From Lyngbya sp. PCC 8106 (lineage in GTDB: Bacteria > Cyanobacteriota > Cyanobacteriia > Cyanobacteriales > Microcoleaceae), in assembly GCF_000169095.1 (NCBI RefSeq), contig NZ_AAVU01000006.1, forward strand, positions 62,001 to 126,000: a stretch of DNA of 64,000 nucleotides. Direction: 5' to 3'. The notes under the pieces were generated by a model, which saw only the letters and a list, made by a program, of their open reading frames with translations, made no database searches and was not told the origin of the DNA. The position numbers and the translations under genes are program-made. Below, piece by piece: positions 8,301 to 16,944 of the stretch (position 1 is the first letter of the stretch; every line of letters begins with the position of its first letter).

Positions 8301-8885
8301 TCAATAAAACATTAACCCACGCAACACATAGGATAACACGCTAATTGCACAGGTGACACCGAGTTGACCGGGAAGCGGATACAGGGAATATTTTTGAATG
8401 GCTTCTGTTAACAGTAGATTTTGAGTGGCAACTCCCTCAAATAAATAGTTTAAGATTAAATAGGTTAATCCTACTCCATGAATCATCAGTAAACCACAAA
8501 AGCAGCTAAAGGCTAAAAGTTCTAGTTTTGGGGCGGCTTTAAATGCTAGCGTTCCACAGATCCAACCCCCAGGAATAAAACCGAGTAAATAACCAAAAGT
8601 TGGTTCTTGTAAGTAACCAATTCCTCCGCCTTCCGAAAAAACAGGTAATACGGTTAAACCCAATACTACATAGGCAATTTGTGAGATGGCGGCTGCATTT
8701 TTCCCCCCCATACAACCTACTAATAAAACCGCCCCAATTTGATAGGTCACTCCCAAAGAATAGACGGAGATTTCTTGTTGTTCCCATAGCCAAGACGGAT
8801 CGGCGGCAAAGGCTTCTAAAAATGTGCCACCAATCGTTAAAAGAACACCAATAATTGCCCATAGCAATTCTAAGGGAGGAGTCAT
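8301..8885 (-). CDS. bioY: Biotin transporter BioY (ECF S component)
   Basis: A 194-residue polytopic membrane protein with about six hydrophobic segments. The signature stretch GYLLGFIPGGWICG (about 98-111) with the preceding PTFGY is the BioY family pattern that forms the substrate pocket. It would import biotin, alone or with an ECF energising module that is not in this window. Its placement 29 nt downstream of bioB on the same strand supports the assignment. Start ATG 8885. Confidence 0.88.
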   Translation of the reverse strand: MTPPLELLWAIIGVLLTIGGTFLEAFAADPSWLWEQQEISVYSLGVTYQIGAVLLVGCMGGKNAAAISQIAYVVLGLTVLPVFSEGGGIGYLQEPTFGYLLGFIPGGWICGTLAFKAAPKLELLAFSCFCGLLMIHGVGLTYLILNYLFEGVATQNLLLTEAIQKYSLYPLPGQLGVTCAISVLSYVLRGLMFY

Positions 8886-8914
8886 TACAGTTAACAGTGA
8901 ACAGTTAACAGTGA
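8886..8914. repeat. ACAGTTA/ACAGTGA tandem repeat between bioB and bioY
   Basis: The 29-nt gap consists of alternating heptamer-like units ACAGTTA and ACAGTGA, running from the start of bioY to the stop of bioB. The same ACAGT(T/G)A vocabulary occurs after cpcS near 18820-18930. It probably belongs to the cyanobacterial STRR class. It fills the place where the bioY ribosome-binding site should be. Confidence 0.7.
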
Positions 8915-10057
8915 TCAGCTTTGAGAGTGAACTGGGGCTTCTCCTCCCTCCAATCCTAAAGACTCTAGCATGGCTTGATCTTGTTCAGGAGACTGACCGA
9001 GCGTGGTTAAATAATGTCCGATTAACATGGCATTTAGCCCGGATTTTAATCCCAGGCTTTGTAGTTCTCCCATGACGGCTTCTCGTCCTCCTGCGTAGCG
9101 CAGAATTTGTTTGGGGAGAATCAGACGAAAAATGGCGATCGCTTTTAAGGCTTCGTAGGGATCGAGTTTAGGTTGATCGCCGAGGGGGGTTCCTTCTCTG
9201 GGGTTTAATAGGTTGAGAGGAACAGACTCGACTTCGAGTTCCCTCAAGGCTAGGGCGAGATCGACTCGATCTTCCCAGGTTTCTCCCATACCGAGAATTC
9301 CCCCTGTACAGGCTTGAATTCCTGCATTTTTGAGGGTTTTGACGGTTTCGATGCGATCGCGCCAACTGTGGCTACTGACGATCTGGGGATAGAAGTTTTC
9401 TGAGGCTTCTAGGTTGTGGTTGTAGCGAGTTACGCCTGCTTCGGCTAAAGCTGTCGCTTGTTCGGGTGTGACTTCTCCCAGGGCGCAGCAGGGTTTAATT
9501 TGGGTTTCACTTAGAATCTGCTTGACGGTTGCTAAAATTTGTTCAAATTCGCCGGACTTCGGGCTACTATATTTGGGGCCTCGTCCTTGAGAAACTAAAC
9601 AGAACCGTTTGGCACCTGCGGCTTCGGCTGCTTTGGCTTGGGCTAAAATGTCTTCAGGGGTTTTTAAGCCATAAACCGGAGAATTTTCGCCGGGATGATG
9701 AGAGGACTGAGAACAAAAGCTACAGTTTTCTGAACAGTTTCCGGACTTGACGTTGATGATGCTACACAAGTCTACAATATTACCACAACAGGCTTGACGA
9801 ACGCGATCGGCCGCTTGACACAGGAGCATAATCTCGTCTTGAGTTTTGACTTGTTGAGTCAGAGCGAGTGCTTCTGAGCGACTGATGGGATCACCTGCAA
9901 TGATTTGATCGGCTAAATCATTGAGCCAGATTTGAAAATCGGGTAATGTTCCCCGCACTGGAACCTGATCGTGATCGGGGACCTTGATCTCGTGAGAATG
10001 GGTTGAGAGTGGGATTTGAACCACGTTACACTTTTTTAGTTTGCAATTTTCATTCAA
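8915..10057 (-). CDS. bioB: Biotin synthase
   Basis: Radical SAM enzyme that inserts sulfur into dethiobiotin. The 380-residue protein has the radical SAM cysteine motif CSENCSFC (about 109-116), followed by QSSHH, as in BioB. Later family positions include YNHNLEASENFYP, GGILGMGET and the Arg-containing ILRYAGGRE near the [2Fe-2S] site. About 45 residues precede the conserved core; the first is ATG 10057, with no better internal ATG before the core. The C-terminus is Glu/Gln-rich. Forms an apparent operon with bioY. Confidence 0.95.
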   Translation of the reverse strand: MNENCKLKKCNVVQIPLSTHSHEIKVPDHDQVPVRGTLPDFQIWLNDLADQIIAGDPISRSEALALTQQVKTQDEIMLLCQAADRVRQACCGNIVDLCSIINVKSGNCSENCSFCSQSSHHPGENSPVYGLKTPEDILAQAKAAEAAGAKRFCLVSQGRGPKYSSPKSGEFEQILATVKQILSETQIKPCCALGEVTPEQATALAEAGVTRYNHNLEASENFYPQIVSSHSWRDRIETVKTLKNAGIQACTGGILGMGETWEDRVDLALALRELEVESVPLNLLNPREGTPLGDQPKLDPYEALKAIAIFRLILPKQILRYAGGREAVMGELQSLGLKSGLNAMLIGHYLTTLGQSPEQDQAMLESLGLEGGEAPVHSQS

Positions 10058-10189
10058 ATTTTATCATCGTACCATCTTCTCAGTGATTACTCGTCAATAG
10101 ATGTGTGATTCAACGTCTTGATTCTGATTTTTTCTAAATGTCTCCTGAAAAACCATAGAATATGGCTTTTAACTGAAATTGCCGGAATT

Positions 10190-10211
10190 CCCCATCCCCT
10201 CGTGGGTGGGG
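10190..10211 (+). repeat. Left-end hairpin of the first IS605-family element
   Basis: The sequence CCCCATCCC, a short loop, then GGGTGGGG folds into a GC-rich hairpin with one bulged T. The right end after the tnpB gene (near 11484-11505) folds into a hairpin of the same geometry and similar loop, as expected for the subterminal palindromes of IS200/IS605 transposons, which move as single-stranded DNA. The exact left cleavage site cannot be fixed here. Confidence 0.6.
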
Positions 10212-10305
10212 ATGAAAGGCAGGTCAATCAAGCGGTTCGATGTCGCGCAGATTTACAACGATCCACCGAACTTACCATCAATCTTTTCCGTGCTAAATTC
10301 AAGTT

Positions 10306-11473
10306 ATGAGAAACGTTGTCAAGGTCAGAATCTATCCAACCACTGAACAGCAAGTAGCCTTATCAAAGGCGTTTGGCTGTGCTAGATGGTGGTGGAACCA
10401 CGCTCTGAACCTAAATAACGAAATTTACAAGGTAACTGGGAAAGGATTATCAAGACAGGAATATAACAACCGCTTACCAGGACTCAAGAAGGAGTTTCCT
10501 TGGTTGGCTGAATGCTATTCTCAGGTGCTTCAGTCTGTGTCCCTGAATTTATCTCGGGCTTTTATCAACTTCTTTGAAGGTCGAACGAAATATCCCAACT
10601 TCAAAGGCAAGCACGGCAAACAATCAATCCAGTATCCGCAGCACGTCAAGCTACTAGATGGAGTAATTAAGCTCCCTAAGATTGGTGAAGTCAAAGCAAA
10701 GCTTCACCGTGTTTTTGATGGCAAATTGAAAACCGTTACCGTCAGCATGAACAAAACTGGCAAATACTACGCCTCTTTGCTCTTTGACGATGGATTACCT
10801 GAGCCTGAGATAAGCAGTCAGGGCAAGGTGATTGGTATTGATGTAGGATTAACCCCCGATCGCAATTACATCTGACGGCTCAAAGTTTGACAACCCCAAG
10901 CCGTTCACAAAACGAGAGAAAAATCTAAAACGTAAACAGCGCAAACTTTCCCGAAAACAGAAGGGTTCAAAGCGTCGAGAAAAAGCAAGACGCATCGTAG
11001 CGCGAGTGCATGAGCGAATCGCCAACACTCGCAAAGACTTCCAGCACAAACTCTCTCGCAAATTGGTGAACGAAAACCAAGTCATCATTGTAGAGAATCT
11101 AGCAGTTAAAAACATGATAAAAAACCACAATCTAGCGAAAGCAATTAGCGATTGTGGCTGGTCTGAATTTACCAGACAGTTAAAATACAAAGCAGAAAAA
11201 GACGGGAAAACCTACCTTGAAATTGGTCGATTTTTCCCGTCTAGCAAGACTTGTCATGTATGCCTAAATCGAATTGACAGCTTGCCGCTTGATATTCGGA
11301 GTTGGGAGTGTTACAACTGCAAAACTAAGCACGACAGAGACATAAATGCGGCTGTAAATATTCGAGACGAAGGCTTACGGATATTAGCGTTGGGAACCAG
11401 CGCTACTGCCCAAGGAGGCAATGTAAGACCAAAACGGGGGCGCAGGGCCATCTGTAGAGGCGGTTGCTGTTGA
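10306..11473 (+). pseudogene. tnpB: IS605-family TnpB (OrfB), frameshifted
   Basis: RNA-guided nuclease/transposase-accessory protein of IS200/IS605 elements. The first frame (10306-10875) gives the N-terminal helix-turn-helix (VRIYPTTEQQ, AFGCARWWWNHAL) up to the RuvC-I motif GIDVGLT, then stops. A second frame continues as AITSDGSKFDNPK through RuvC-II (IVENLAVKNM), the zinc ribbon (CHVC, CYNC) and RuvC-III (HDRDINAAVNI) to 11473. Removing one C from the C5 run at 10853-10857 restores a full protein of about 388 residues. All three catalytic acids are present, so the break is recent, a sequencing error or a recoding site. No tnpA is nearby. Confidence 0.88.
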
Positions 11474-11512
11474 GTTGGGAAGCTCCGTCCCCTTGTGGGC
11501 GGAGTAGTTCAC
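11469..11512 (+). ncRNA. IS605 right end / putative omega-RNA (reRNA) scaffold of first tnpB
   Basis: Immediately overlapping the tnpB stop is GGAAGCTC followed by the hairpin CTCCGTCCC-loop-GGGCGGAG and the terminal GTAGTTCAC at 11504-11512. In TnpB systems the RNA from this right end is the guide scaffold, and the bases just beyond it act as guide. The bulged-T stem matches the left-end hairpin. The boundary at 11512 is inferred from the shared terminus with 18173-18181 and 33986-33994. Confidence 0.6.
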
Positions 11513-11563
11513 GTTCAGATTACTTATTGAAGATGCCCTTCTCGATTAGTCATTCTAATTAAT

Positions 11564-11585
11564 CTTTAACCTTTTCTTTACCTTG
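11564..11585 (+). promoter_or_regulatory. Candidate Pho box upstream of pstS
   Basis: CTTTAACC (11564-11571) is followed by CTTTACC (11576-11582); the ACC cores are 11 bp apart, the periodicity of cyanobacterial PhoB/SphR direct repeats related to CTTAACCT. A weaker CTAATTAAT element precedes it. The position, 65-85 nt before the preferred pstS start, is suitable for activation in phosphate starvation. Assigned by eye. Confidence 0.4.
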
Positions 11586-11649
11586 ATTGAGTAGGGAGAC
11601 GTTATCCTCTATGGTATTCGTGCAGTCATACAAAAGAATCCCAATCCTT

Positions 11650-12798
11650 ATGATTTTTCGTCTCAATCAAATTAATCTATCCAATGTAATCACCAAAATT
11701 TCGGCAGCGGCTCTCGTTGTGAGTCTCGGGGCTTGTGGAGGCGGTACTGATACTGCAACCGACACAATGGGTGGTGATACAGGTTCTACAGGCGGTTCGG
11801 GCGGTGAAGTAAAACTGGTTCTCAACGAACAAGTCAACCTCGTCGGTGCAGGAGCGTCTTTCCCCGCTCCCTTGTATCAGCGTTGGTTCCAAGAATTTTC
11901 TCAAGATACCCAGAACTTACAAATTGACTATCAGTCTGTTGGGAGTGGTGCGGGAGTTGAGCGGTTTACCCAAGGGCTAGTACAGTTTGGCGCTAGTGAT
12001 GTCGCCATGAGTGATGAAGAAATTGCCCAAGTGGACAGAGGCGTTTTAATGCTGCCCATGACCGCAGGAAGTATCGTTCTCGCTTATAATCTTCCCGGTG
12101 TAGACGGAGAACTGAAGCTGTCTCGCGACAACTATGTTAATATCCTGCTTGGTAATATCACCAACTGGAGCGATCCGGCGATCGCTGAAAATAACCCCGA
12201 CTTACAACTCCCCGATCAGCCGATCACTGTTGTTTATCGTTCAGACGGGAGTGGAACCACAGGAGTCTTTACCAAGCACCTAAGCTCCATCAGTGAAGAT
12301 TGGAAAAATTCTGTTGGTGAAGGAAAAACAGTACAGTGGCCTACAGGAATTGGTGGTGCTAAAAATGATGGTGTAGCCGCTCAACTTACCCAAACTCCCG
12401 GTGCAATTGGTTATGTGGAATTTGGTTTTGCCGAAAGCGCTGGCTTACCGATGGCTTCTTTGGAAAACCAATCTGGAAATTATATCCAACCCACTAATGA
12501 GGCGGCTTCCAAGACCCTCGAAGCCGTAGAATTACCGGGTGATTTACGAGCCTTTATTACTGATCCCGCAGGGGCTGAATCCTATCCGATTGTGACCTAT
12601 ACTTGGTTGCTGGCTTACAAAGAATATGACGATCCAGAAGTTGCCAAATCCGTTGAAGCGATAGTAGAGTACGGTTTAACCGCAGGTCAAGAAATCGCTC
12701 CCCAATTGGGTTATGTCAAACTCCCTCAAAACGTTAGAGAGAAAGTTGCACAACAAGCCGATCAACTGACTCCTGATTACCAAATTAATGTAAATTAA
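11650..12798 (+). CDS. pstS: Phosphate ABC transporter substrate-binding lipoprotein PstS
   Basis: High-affinity phosphate-binding protein of the Pst importer. ATG 11650 (382 residues) gives a good lipoprotein signal peptide with lipobox LGAC followed by a Gly/Thr/Asp-rich linker; upstream starts at 11611 (ATG) and 11587 (TTG) would place polar residues ahead of the signal. The phosphate pocket is visible: GAGASFPAPLYQRW, QSVGSGAG (about 95-102), GASDVAMSDEE, and YRSDGSGTTGVFT. The C-terminus ends LGYVKLPQNVREKV and a short tail. It heads the pst operon, although a decayed duplicate and about 750 nt separate it from pstC. Likely activated through the preceding Pho-box-like repeats. Confidence 0.94.
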   Translation: MIFRLNQINLSNVITKISAAALVVSLGACGGGTDTATDTMGGDTGSTGGSGGEVKLVLNEQVNLVGAGASFPAPLYQRWFQEFSQDTQNLQIDYQSVGSGAGVERFTQGLVQFGASDVAMSDEEIAQVDRGVLMLPMTAGSIVLAYNLPGVDGELKLSRDNYVNILLGNITNWSDPAIAENNPDLQLPDQPITVVYRSDGSGTTGVFTKHLSSISEDWKNSVGEGKTVQWPTGIGGAKNDGVAAQLTQTPGAIGYVEFGFAESAGLPMASLENQSGNYIQPTNEAASKTLEAVELPGDLRAFITDPAGAESYPIVTYTWLLAYKEYDDPEVAKSVEAIVEYGLTAGQEIAPQLGYVKLPQNVREKVAQQADQLTPDYQINVN

Positions 12799-12990
12799 TA
12801 GAGTAATCCAAGAATTGAGTAGTTTTGAATCAGGTCAGTCTAGACTTAGCTAGCTCATAGAGACTTAAAACAAATAGCCTTAGCTTCGCAGACCCATTTT
12901 CCTCACTTTCATTCGGTCAATAACGAACCCTTGATCAACCTCTAAATGATGGTTCTACCTACTAGCGATATCCGAGATAGCCCGATCTGA

Positions 12991-13445
12991 CAACAAGTCA
13001 ATAGAGTCGGGGAGTGGGTGCATCTTTTCCTGCATCGTTCTATCAACGTTGGGTTCAAGAACTCTCTCGAAAAACCCGAAATCTGCAAATTGATTCTCAG
13101 TCTGTCGGGAGTGGCGTGGGGATTGAGCGATTTACTCAAGGATTGGATGAACAAATTGCTCGGGTTCGAGGAGGTGTTTTCGGGTTGCCAATGACAGCAG
13201 GGGGTATTGTTTTAGCCTATAATCTCGCGGGTGTGGAGAACCTGAGATTGTCTCAGAAAAATTATGCTGATATCTTTCTGGGTAATATCAGGAGAGGATT
13301 TAAGGGGATTTATTGATATAGGCTAGTCAAACTTCCCCAAAATCAGAGACAGAGAGTTGCAGAAGTTGCACCCCATCCCCCAGACGTCGAGATTGAAGTC
13401 AAGTACCGCATCTATCTATCAAGTCAGGCGAGGTTGAGTGAGTGA
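12991..13445 (+). pseudogene. Decayed second copy of pstS
   Basis: Frame 1 at 12991 reads QQVNRVG, matching QVNLVGAGAS of the intact PstS. After a shift near 13010, a frame runs ASFPASFYQRWVQE, LQIDSQSVGSGVG, ERFTQGL, then skips about 13 residues to LPMTAGGIVLAYNL and GNI. A TGA at 13314-13316 interrupts it; the same frame then resumes with LVKLPQNQRQRVAEVA, matching the extreme PstS C-terminus, and ends at 13445. About 180 central residues are missing. It is therefore a duplicated pstS with a frameshift, two deletions and a stop. It lies between pstS and pstC. Confidence 0.85.
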
Positions 13446-13548
13446 ATTGATCGTTTAGACGACCTCCCCCTAACCTAAAAATCTTGATCTCTTTCGTACA
13501 ATTTATCAGGAAAACAAACACAGAACCCCTAAAATTAAACACTGAATT

Positions 13549-14505
13549 ATGGTTGAACCTGTTGATAATATTCTAAATGTTGGACGATCTCGCACGAAAG
13601 CCGAGAAGCAGTTTGACTCCGGTTTTATTTGGCTAACGCGCATTTTTGCCTGGGGGATTGCGGTAATTTTGCTTTTAATTGCATTACCCATTGCTCAACA
13701 AGCCCTTCCTGCTTTGCAAAAGTTTGGGTTAGGGTTTCTATTTACCAGTGCTTGGGACCCTCCTAATGAAAATTATGGGGCTTTTCCGATGATTTATGGA
13801 ACCATCGTGAGTTCCTTGATTGCCCTATTGATTGCGGTTCCTTTAGGTTTAGGGACTGCGATTTTTCTGAGTGAGGATTTTATCCCTCCTAGTGTTCGCC
13901 GGATTTTAACTTTTCTTGTGGAACTCCTGGCTGCAATTCCCAGTGTGGTTTATGGTTTATGGGGAATCTTTGTCTTGATTCCTTTCCTACGACCTATTCA
14001 GATGTTTTTCTACAACACTTTGGGCTGGATTCCTTTCTTTAGTACCCCTCCAGCAGGGCCAGGGATGTTTCCGGCGGGTGTGATTTTGGCGATTATGACT
14101 TTGCCGATTATCACCGTGATTGCTCGGGATTCTCTGGCGAGTTTACCTCCAGATTTGCGACAAGCTTCTATCGGACTCGGGGCGACTCGTTGGATCACGA
14201 TTTTCCAGATTTTAATTCCAGCGGCTTTTTCTGGGATTGTCGGGGGCGTGATGCTAGGGCTGGGGCGAGCCATGGGAGAAACGATGGCAGCAACGATGAT
14301 TATTGGGAACTCCAACCGAGTCAATATTTCTCTATTTGCACCGGGAAATACGATTGCTTCTTTGATGGCAAACCAGTTCCCGGAAGCTTCGGGCTTACAA
14401 GTTTCAGCTTTAATGTATGCCGGAATTGTACTTTTTTTACTGACTTTACTGGTTAATGTTTTGGCTCAGTTGATTGTCAGCCGAGTTCAATCTAAATACC
14501 AATAA
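13549..14505 (+). CDS. pstC: Phosphate ABC transporter permease PstC
   Basis: Inner-membrane permease of the Pst complex, 318 residues with about six membrane spans. An N-terminal cytoplasmic stretch precedes the first span (about 30-50). The family regions GTIVSSLIALLIAVPLG and the EAA loop with GLGATRWITIFQILIPAAF and GLGRAMGETMAATMI are present; the latter couples to PstB. Start ATG 13549. Forms a heterodimer with the next gene product, PstA, 78 nt downstream. The membrane segments and EAA motif are directly visible; subunit identity as C rather than A follows from gene order and the N-terminal layout. Confidence 0.93.
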   Translation: MVEPVDNILNVGRSRTKAEKQFDSGFIWLTRIFAWGIAVILLLIALPIAQQALPALQKFGLGFLFTSAWDPPNENYGAFPMIYGTIVSSLIALLIAVPLGLGTAIFLSEDFIPPSVRRILTFLVELLAAIPSVVYGLWGIFVLIPFLRPIQMFFYNTLGWIPFFSTPPAGPGMFPAGVILAIMTLPIITVIARDSLASLPPDLRQASIGLGATRWITIFQILIPAAFSGIVGGVMLGLGRAMGETMAATMIIGNSNRVNISLFAPGNTIASLMANQFPEASGLQVSALMYAGIVLFLLTLLVNVLAQLIVSRVQSKYQ

Positions 14506-14583
14506 TTAAAGTCACAGTGGGTAATTTATCCCTGATTTTCTGAGGCTTAAAGTTGTTTATCAAAAGAGATTCTCATTGTTGTT

Positions 14584-15474
14584 ATGTCAAATTATGATCA
14601 AGCTTATACTGATTCTGGCGCGAAAGCTTTAATCCGCAATCGCAGTCGTCCCCGAGATATTTTAGACATCATCATGACAGGTATTTCTGGGGCTTGTATC
14701 GCTTTGACGGTGATTCCGTTATTTGCGGTACTGTTCTATGTTTTACTGAAGGGAGCTGCTCGTTTTAATCTGGCTTTATTTACTCAGTTACCTCCCGTTG
14801 CGGGTCAAGAGACAGGGGGAATTGCCAGTGCAATTTTAGGCACAATTATGGTGGTTCTAATTGCAACTTTGATTGCTCTTCCGTTTGGAGTGTTAGCGGC
14901 AATCTTCCTCTCGGAGTTTAGCGGCGGAAAGGTTGCTCAGTCGATTCGGTTTGCGACGAATGTGATGAGTGGAGTTCCTTCAATTATTGCCGGAGTTTTT
15001 GCCTATAGTTTAATTGTTCTGACCGTTGGACAGTTTTCTGTGATGGCAGGAGCAATTGCTTTGGCTGTTTTGATGTTACCCACGATTGTCCGAACCACAG
15101 ATGAAGCCCTACAAATTATTCCTCAAGATATTCGAGCCGCATCTGTCGGTATTGGAGCATCCAACTATCAAACGGTTTTACAAGTGGTACTTCCGGCAGC
15201 GATTCCGGCAATTTTAACGGGTGTCACTTTAGCAGTTGCTCGGGCGGCCGGAGAAACGGCTCCTCTATTATTTACTGTGGTTTATACGAACAACTGGCCA
15301 AGAGGCCCTTTTGCCCCGACTCTACCTTCGATGGCATACCTGATTTACGAATTTGCTAGAGGCTTCGATAAGACGTTACAGGAATTTGCTTGGGCTGCTT
15401 CTCTCGTTTTGGTACTATTGGTTTTATTGACCAGTGTTTTATCTCGCTGGGCTTCTGGCAAAAGTGATTATTAA
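14584..15474 (+). CDS. pstA: Phosphate ABC transporter permease PstA
   Basis: Second Pst permease, 296 residues with about six spans. A 30-residue basic N-terminus is followed by the first span (ISGACIALTVIPLFAV). GGIASAILGTIMVVLIA opens the core and the EAA-like loop reads GIGASNYQTVLQVVLPAAI, then ARAAGETAPLLFT, the PstA-type version of the coupling motif. Start ATG 14584; pstB follows after 85 nt. With PstC it forms the phosphate channel. No frameshift or missing region is seen. Confidence 0.94.
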   Translation: MSNYDQAYTDSGAKALIRNRSRPRDILDIIMTGISGACIALTVIPLFAVLFYVLLKGAARFNLALFTQLPPVAGQETGGIASAILGTIMVVLIATLIALPFGVLAAIFLSEFSGGKVAQSIRFATNVMSGVPSIIAGVFAYSLIVLTVGQFSVMAGAIALAVLMLPTIVRTTDEALQIIPQDIRAASVGIGASNYQTVLQVVLPAAIPAILTGVTLAVARAAGETAPLLFTVVYTNNWPRGPFAPTLPSMAYLIYEFARGFDKTLQEFAWAASLVLVLLVLLTSVLSRWASGKSDY

Positions 15475-15559
15475 GGTCGAAAAATCAATAAATCCTCAAA
15501 ATTTTACATCGGGATGCGTGACTATTAAACCCTCAACAATTTATAGGAATTAAAATGCA

Positions 15560-16378
15560 ATGATGGATTATAGCAAGCCAACAACTAACGATACAGAAAC
15601 GGTTCTACAAGCAGAGAATTTAGACGTTTTTTACGGCGATTTTAAAGCGGTTCGGGGTGTTTCTCTAAATATTCCGAAAAATAAGGTGACTGCGTTTATT
15701 GGCCCTTCTGGATGTGGTAAAAGTACAATTCTTCGCTGCTTTAATCGCCTCAATGATTTGATTCCGATTTTTCATTTAGATGGGAAGATTTACTATCAAA
15801 ATAAAAACCTCTATGACCCTGATGTTGACCCCGTAGAAGTCAGACGTCGTATTGGGATGGTTTTTCAAAAGCCAAATCCGTTCCCGAAGTCAATTTATGA
15901 CAATATTGCCTATGGGGTGAAGGTGAACGGACTGGCGAAAACAAAAGAACAAATGGATGAAATTGTAGAGCGATCGCTCCGTCAAGCGGTACTCTGGGAT
16001 GAAGTTAAAGATAAATTGGGTCAAAGTGGGTTTGCTCTTTCTGGAGGTCAGCAGCAACGTCTTTGTATTGCTCGTACTGTTGCGGTGAACCCCGATGTTG
16101 TCTTGATGGATGAACCTTGTGCTTCTCTTGACCCGATTTCTACCCTTTCGATTGAGGACTTGATTCACGAACTCAAGGAAAATTATACTATTATTATCGT
16201 CACTCACAATATGCAGCAAGCTTCACGGGTTGCAGATATGACGGCTTTCTATAACGCTAAAGCCATTGAAGGGGGTAAGCGTTTTGGGTATTTAGTTGAG
16301 TTTAATGATACCCAGAGTATTTTCCAAAATCCCCAAGAAGAATCTACACAACAGTATGTGAGTGGTCGTTTCGGATAA
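15560..16378 (+). CDS. pstB: Phosphate ABC transporter ATP-binding protein PstB
   Basis: ATPase of the Pst importer, 272 residues. Walker A GPSGCGKST (about 51-59), Q-loop VFQKPNPFP, ABC signature LSGGQQQRL (about 160), Walker B VVLMDEPCASLDP and the switch His in IIVTHNMQQA are all intact. The phrase KPNPFPKSIYDN is diagnostic for PstB. Two ATGs at 15560 and 15563 compete; the second differs by one residue only. The gene closes the operon and is followed by a strong terminator at 16431-16467. Confidence 0.96.
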   Translation: MMDYSKPTTNDTETVLQAENLDVFYGDFKAVRGVSLNIPKNKVTAFIGPSGCGKSTILRCFNRLNDLIPIFHLDGKIYYQNKNLYDPDVDPVEVRRRIGMVFQKPNPFPKSIYDNIAYGVKVNGLAKTKEQMDEIVERSLRQAVLWDEVKDKLGQSGFALSGGQQQRLCIARTVAVNPDVVLMDEPCASLDPISTLSIEDLIHELKENYTIIIVTHNMQQASRVADMTAFYNAKAIEGGKRFGYLVEFNDTQSIFQNPQEESTQQYVSGRFG

Positions 16379-16430
16379 AACCGCAAACTACAGTTTTACT
16401 CTCTCTGCCTCGCTCTTGAGGTGGGTTAAT

Positions 16431-16467
16431 AGAAGTCAGAAGCACGATGTCCTCTGACTTCTTTTTT
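16431..16467 (+). terminator. Rho-independent terminator of the pst operon
   Basis: Perfect 10-bp stem AGAAGTCAGA (16431-16440) with TCTGACTTCT (16453-16462), a 12-nt loop and a T tract to 16467. It lies 50 nt after the pstB stop. Read on the other strand it would also sit just beyond the nblA-like gene, although the U-tract favours the plus direction. Confidence 0.88.
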
Positions 16468-16483
16468 GTGTTGTTCTTCAACT

Positions 16484-16654
16484 CTATTCAGGATTTTTCA
16501 TCCAGTGACGCATCAAATTATCTTTAACCATACTTTGGCGTAAGACTTCTAGCAAATAGTCTTGAGCTTCTTCTAAACTAAGGTCTTTAACTTGCTCCCG
16601 TAGAATTTGGAGTTTGAATTGTTGCTCTAAACTAAGATTTCCAGGTGCTGTCAT
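16484..16654 (-). CDS. NblA-like phycobilisome degradation protein
   Basis: A 56-residue protein from ATG 16652-16654 to TAG 16484-16486. AGAGGAG lies 7 nt before the ATG, an excellent ribosome site. The peptide begins MTAPGNLSLEQQFKLQIL, continues LSLEEAQDYLLEVLRQ and ends in a basic MKNPE tail. NblA proteins have this size, the SLEQEF-type N-terminus and the helix-turn-helix with EAQ..L. NblA binds phycobilisome subunits and the ClpC protease to drive antenna breakdown on nutrient starvation. Convergent with the phosphate importer, with cpcS 1.6 kb away. The family call is by eye; the ORF itself is well supported. Confidence 0.75.
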   Translation of the reverse strand: MTAPGNLSLEQQFKLQILREQVKDLSLEEAQDYLLEVLRQSMVKDNLMRHWMKNPE

Positions 16655-16855
16655 TGTTTTCTCCTCTTTCGGTCAACTTGAACCTACGATTATCAGCAGG
16701 TAACGTGTTGCCGTCTATCCTACTGATCTCTTATTGTAAATTATCGTAACAACTGCTTGACAATCTGTCCATAATGCACAATTTACAACTCATATTGTTT
16801 GCAAAACTTTATGGATTAGTCTCGACAGCCTTATCATCTAGATTTCGGCAGAAGA

Positions 16856-16885
16856 CCCACGCCATAAGTCTGAGTTGGCGATGGG
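16856..16885 (+). repeat. Left-end hairpin of the second IS605-family element
   Basis: CCCACGCCA (16856-16864) pairs with TGGCG-A-TGGG (16876-16885), one bulged A, 11-nt loop containing TAAGT. The same CCCACG(C/T)CATAAGT block recurs at 18140-18154 after the tnpB gene, marking both ends of one element in the same orientation. The copy lies 60 nt before the tnpB ATG. Confidence 0.6.
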
Positions 16886-16944
16886 AGGAATGCCGCTTCC
16901 ACATAAAGTTTACAAAAACCCCGTGCTTGAGATATTGTAGGGGT

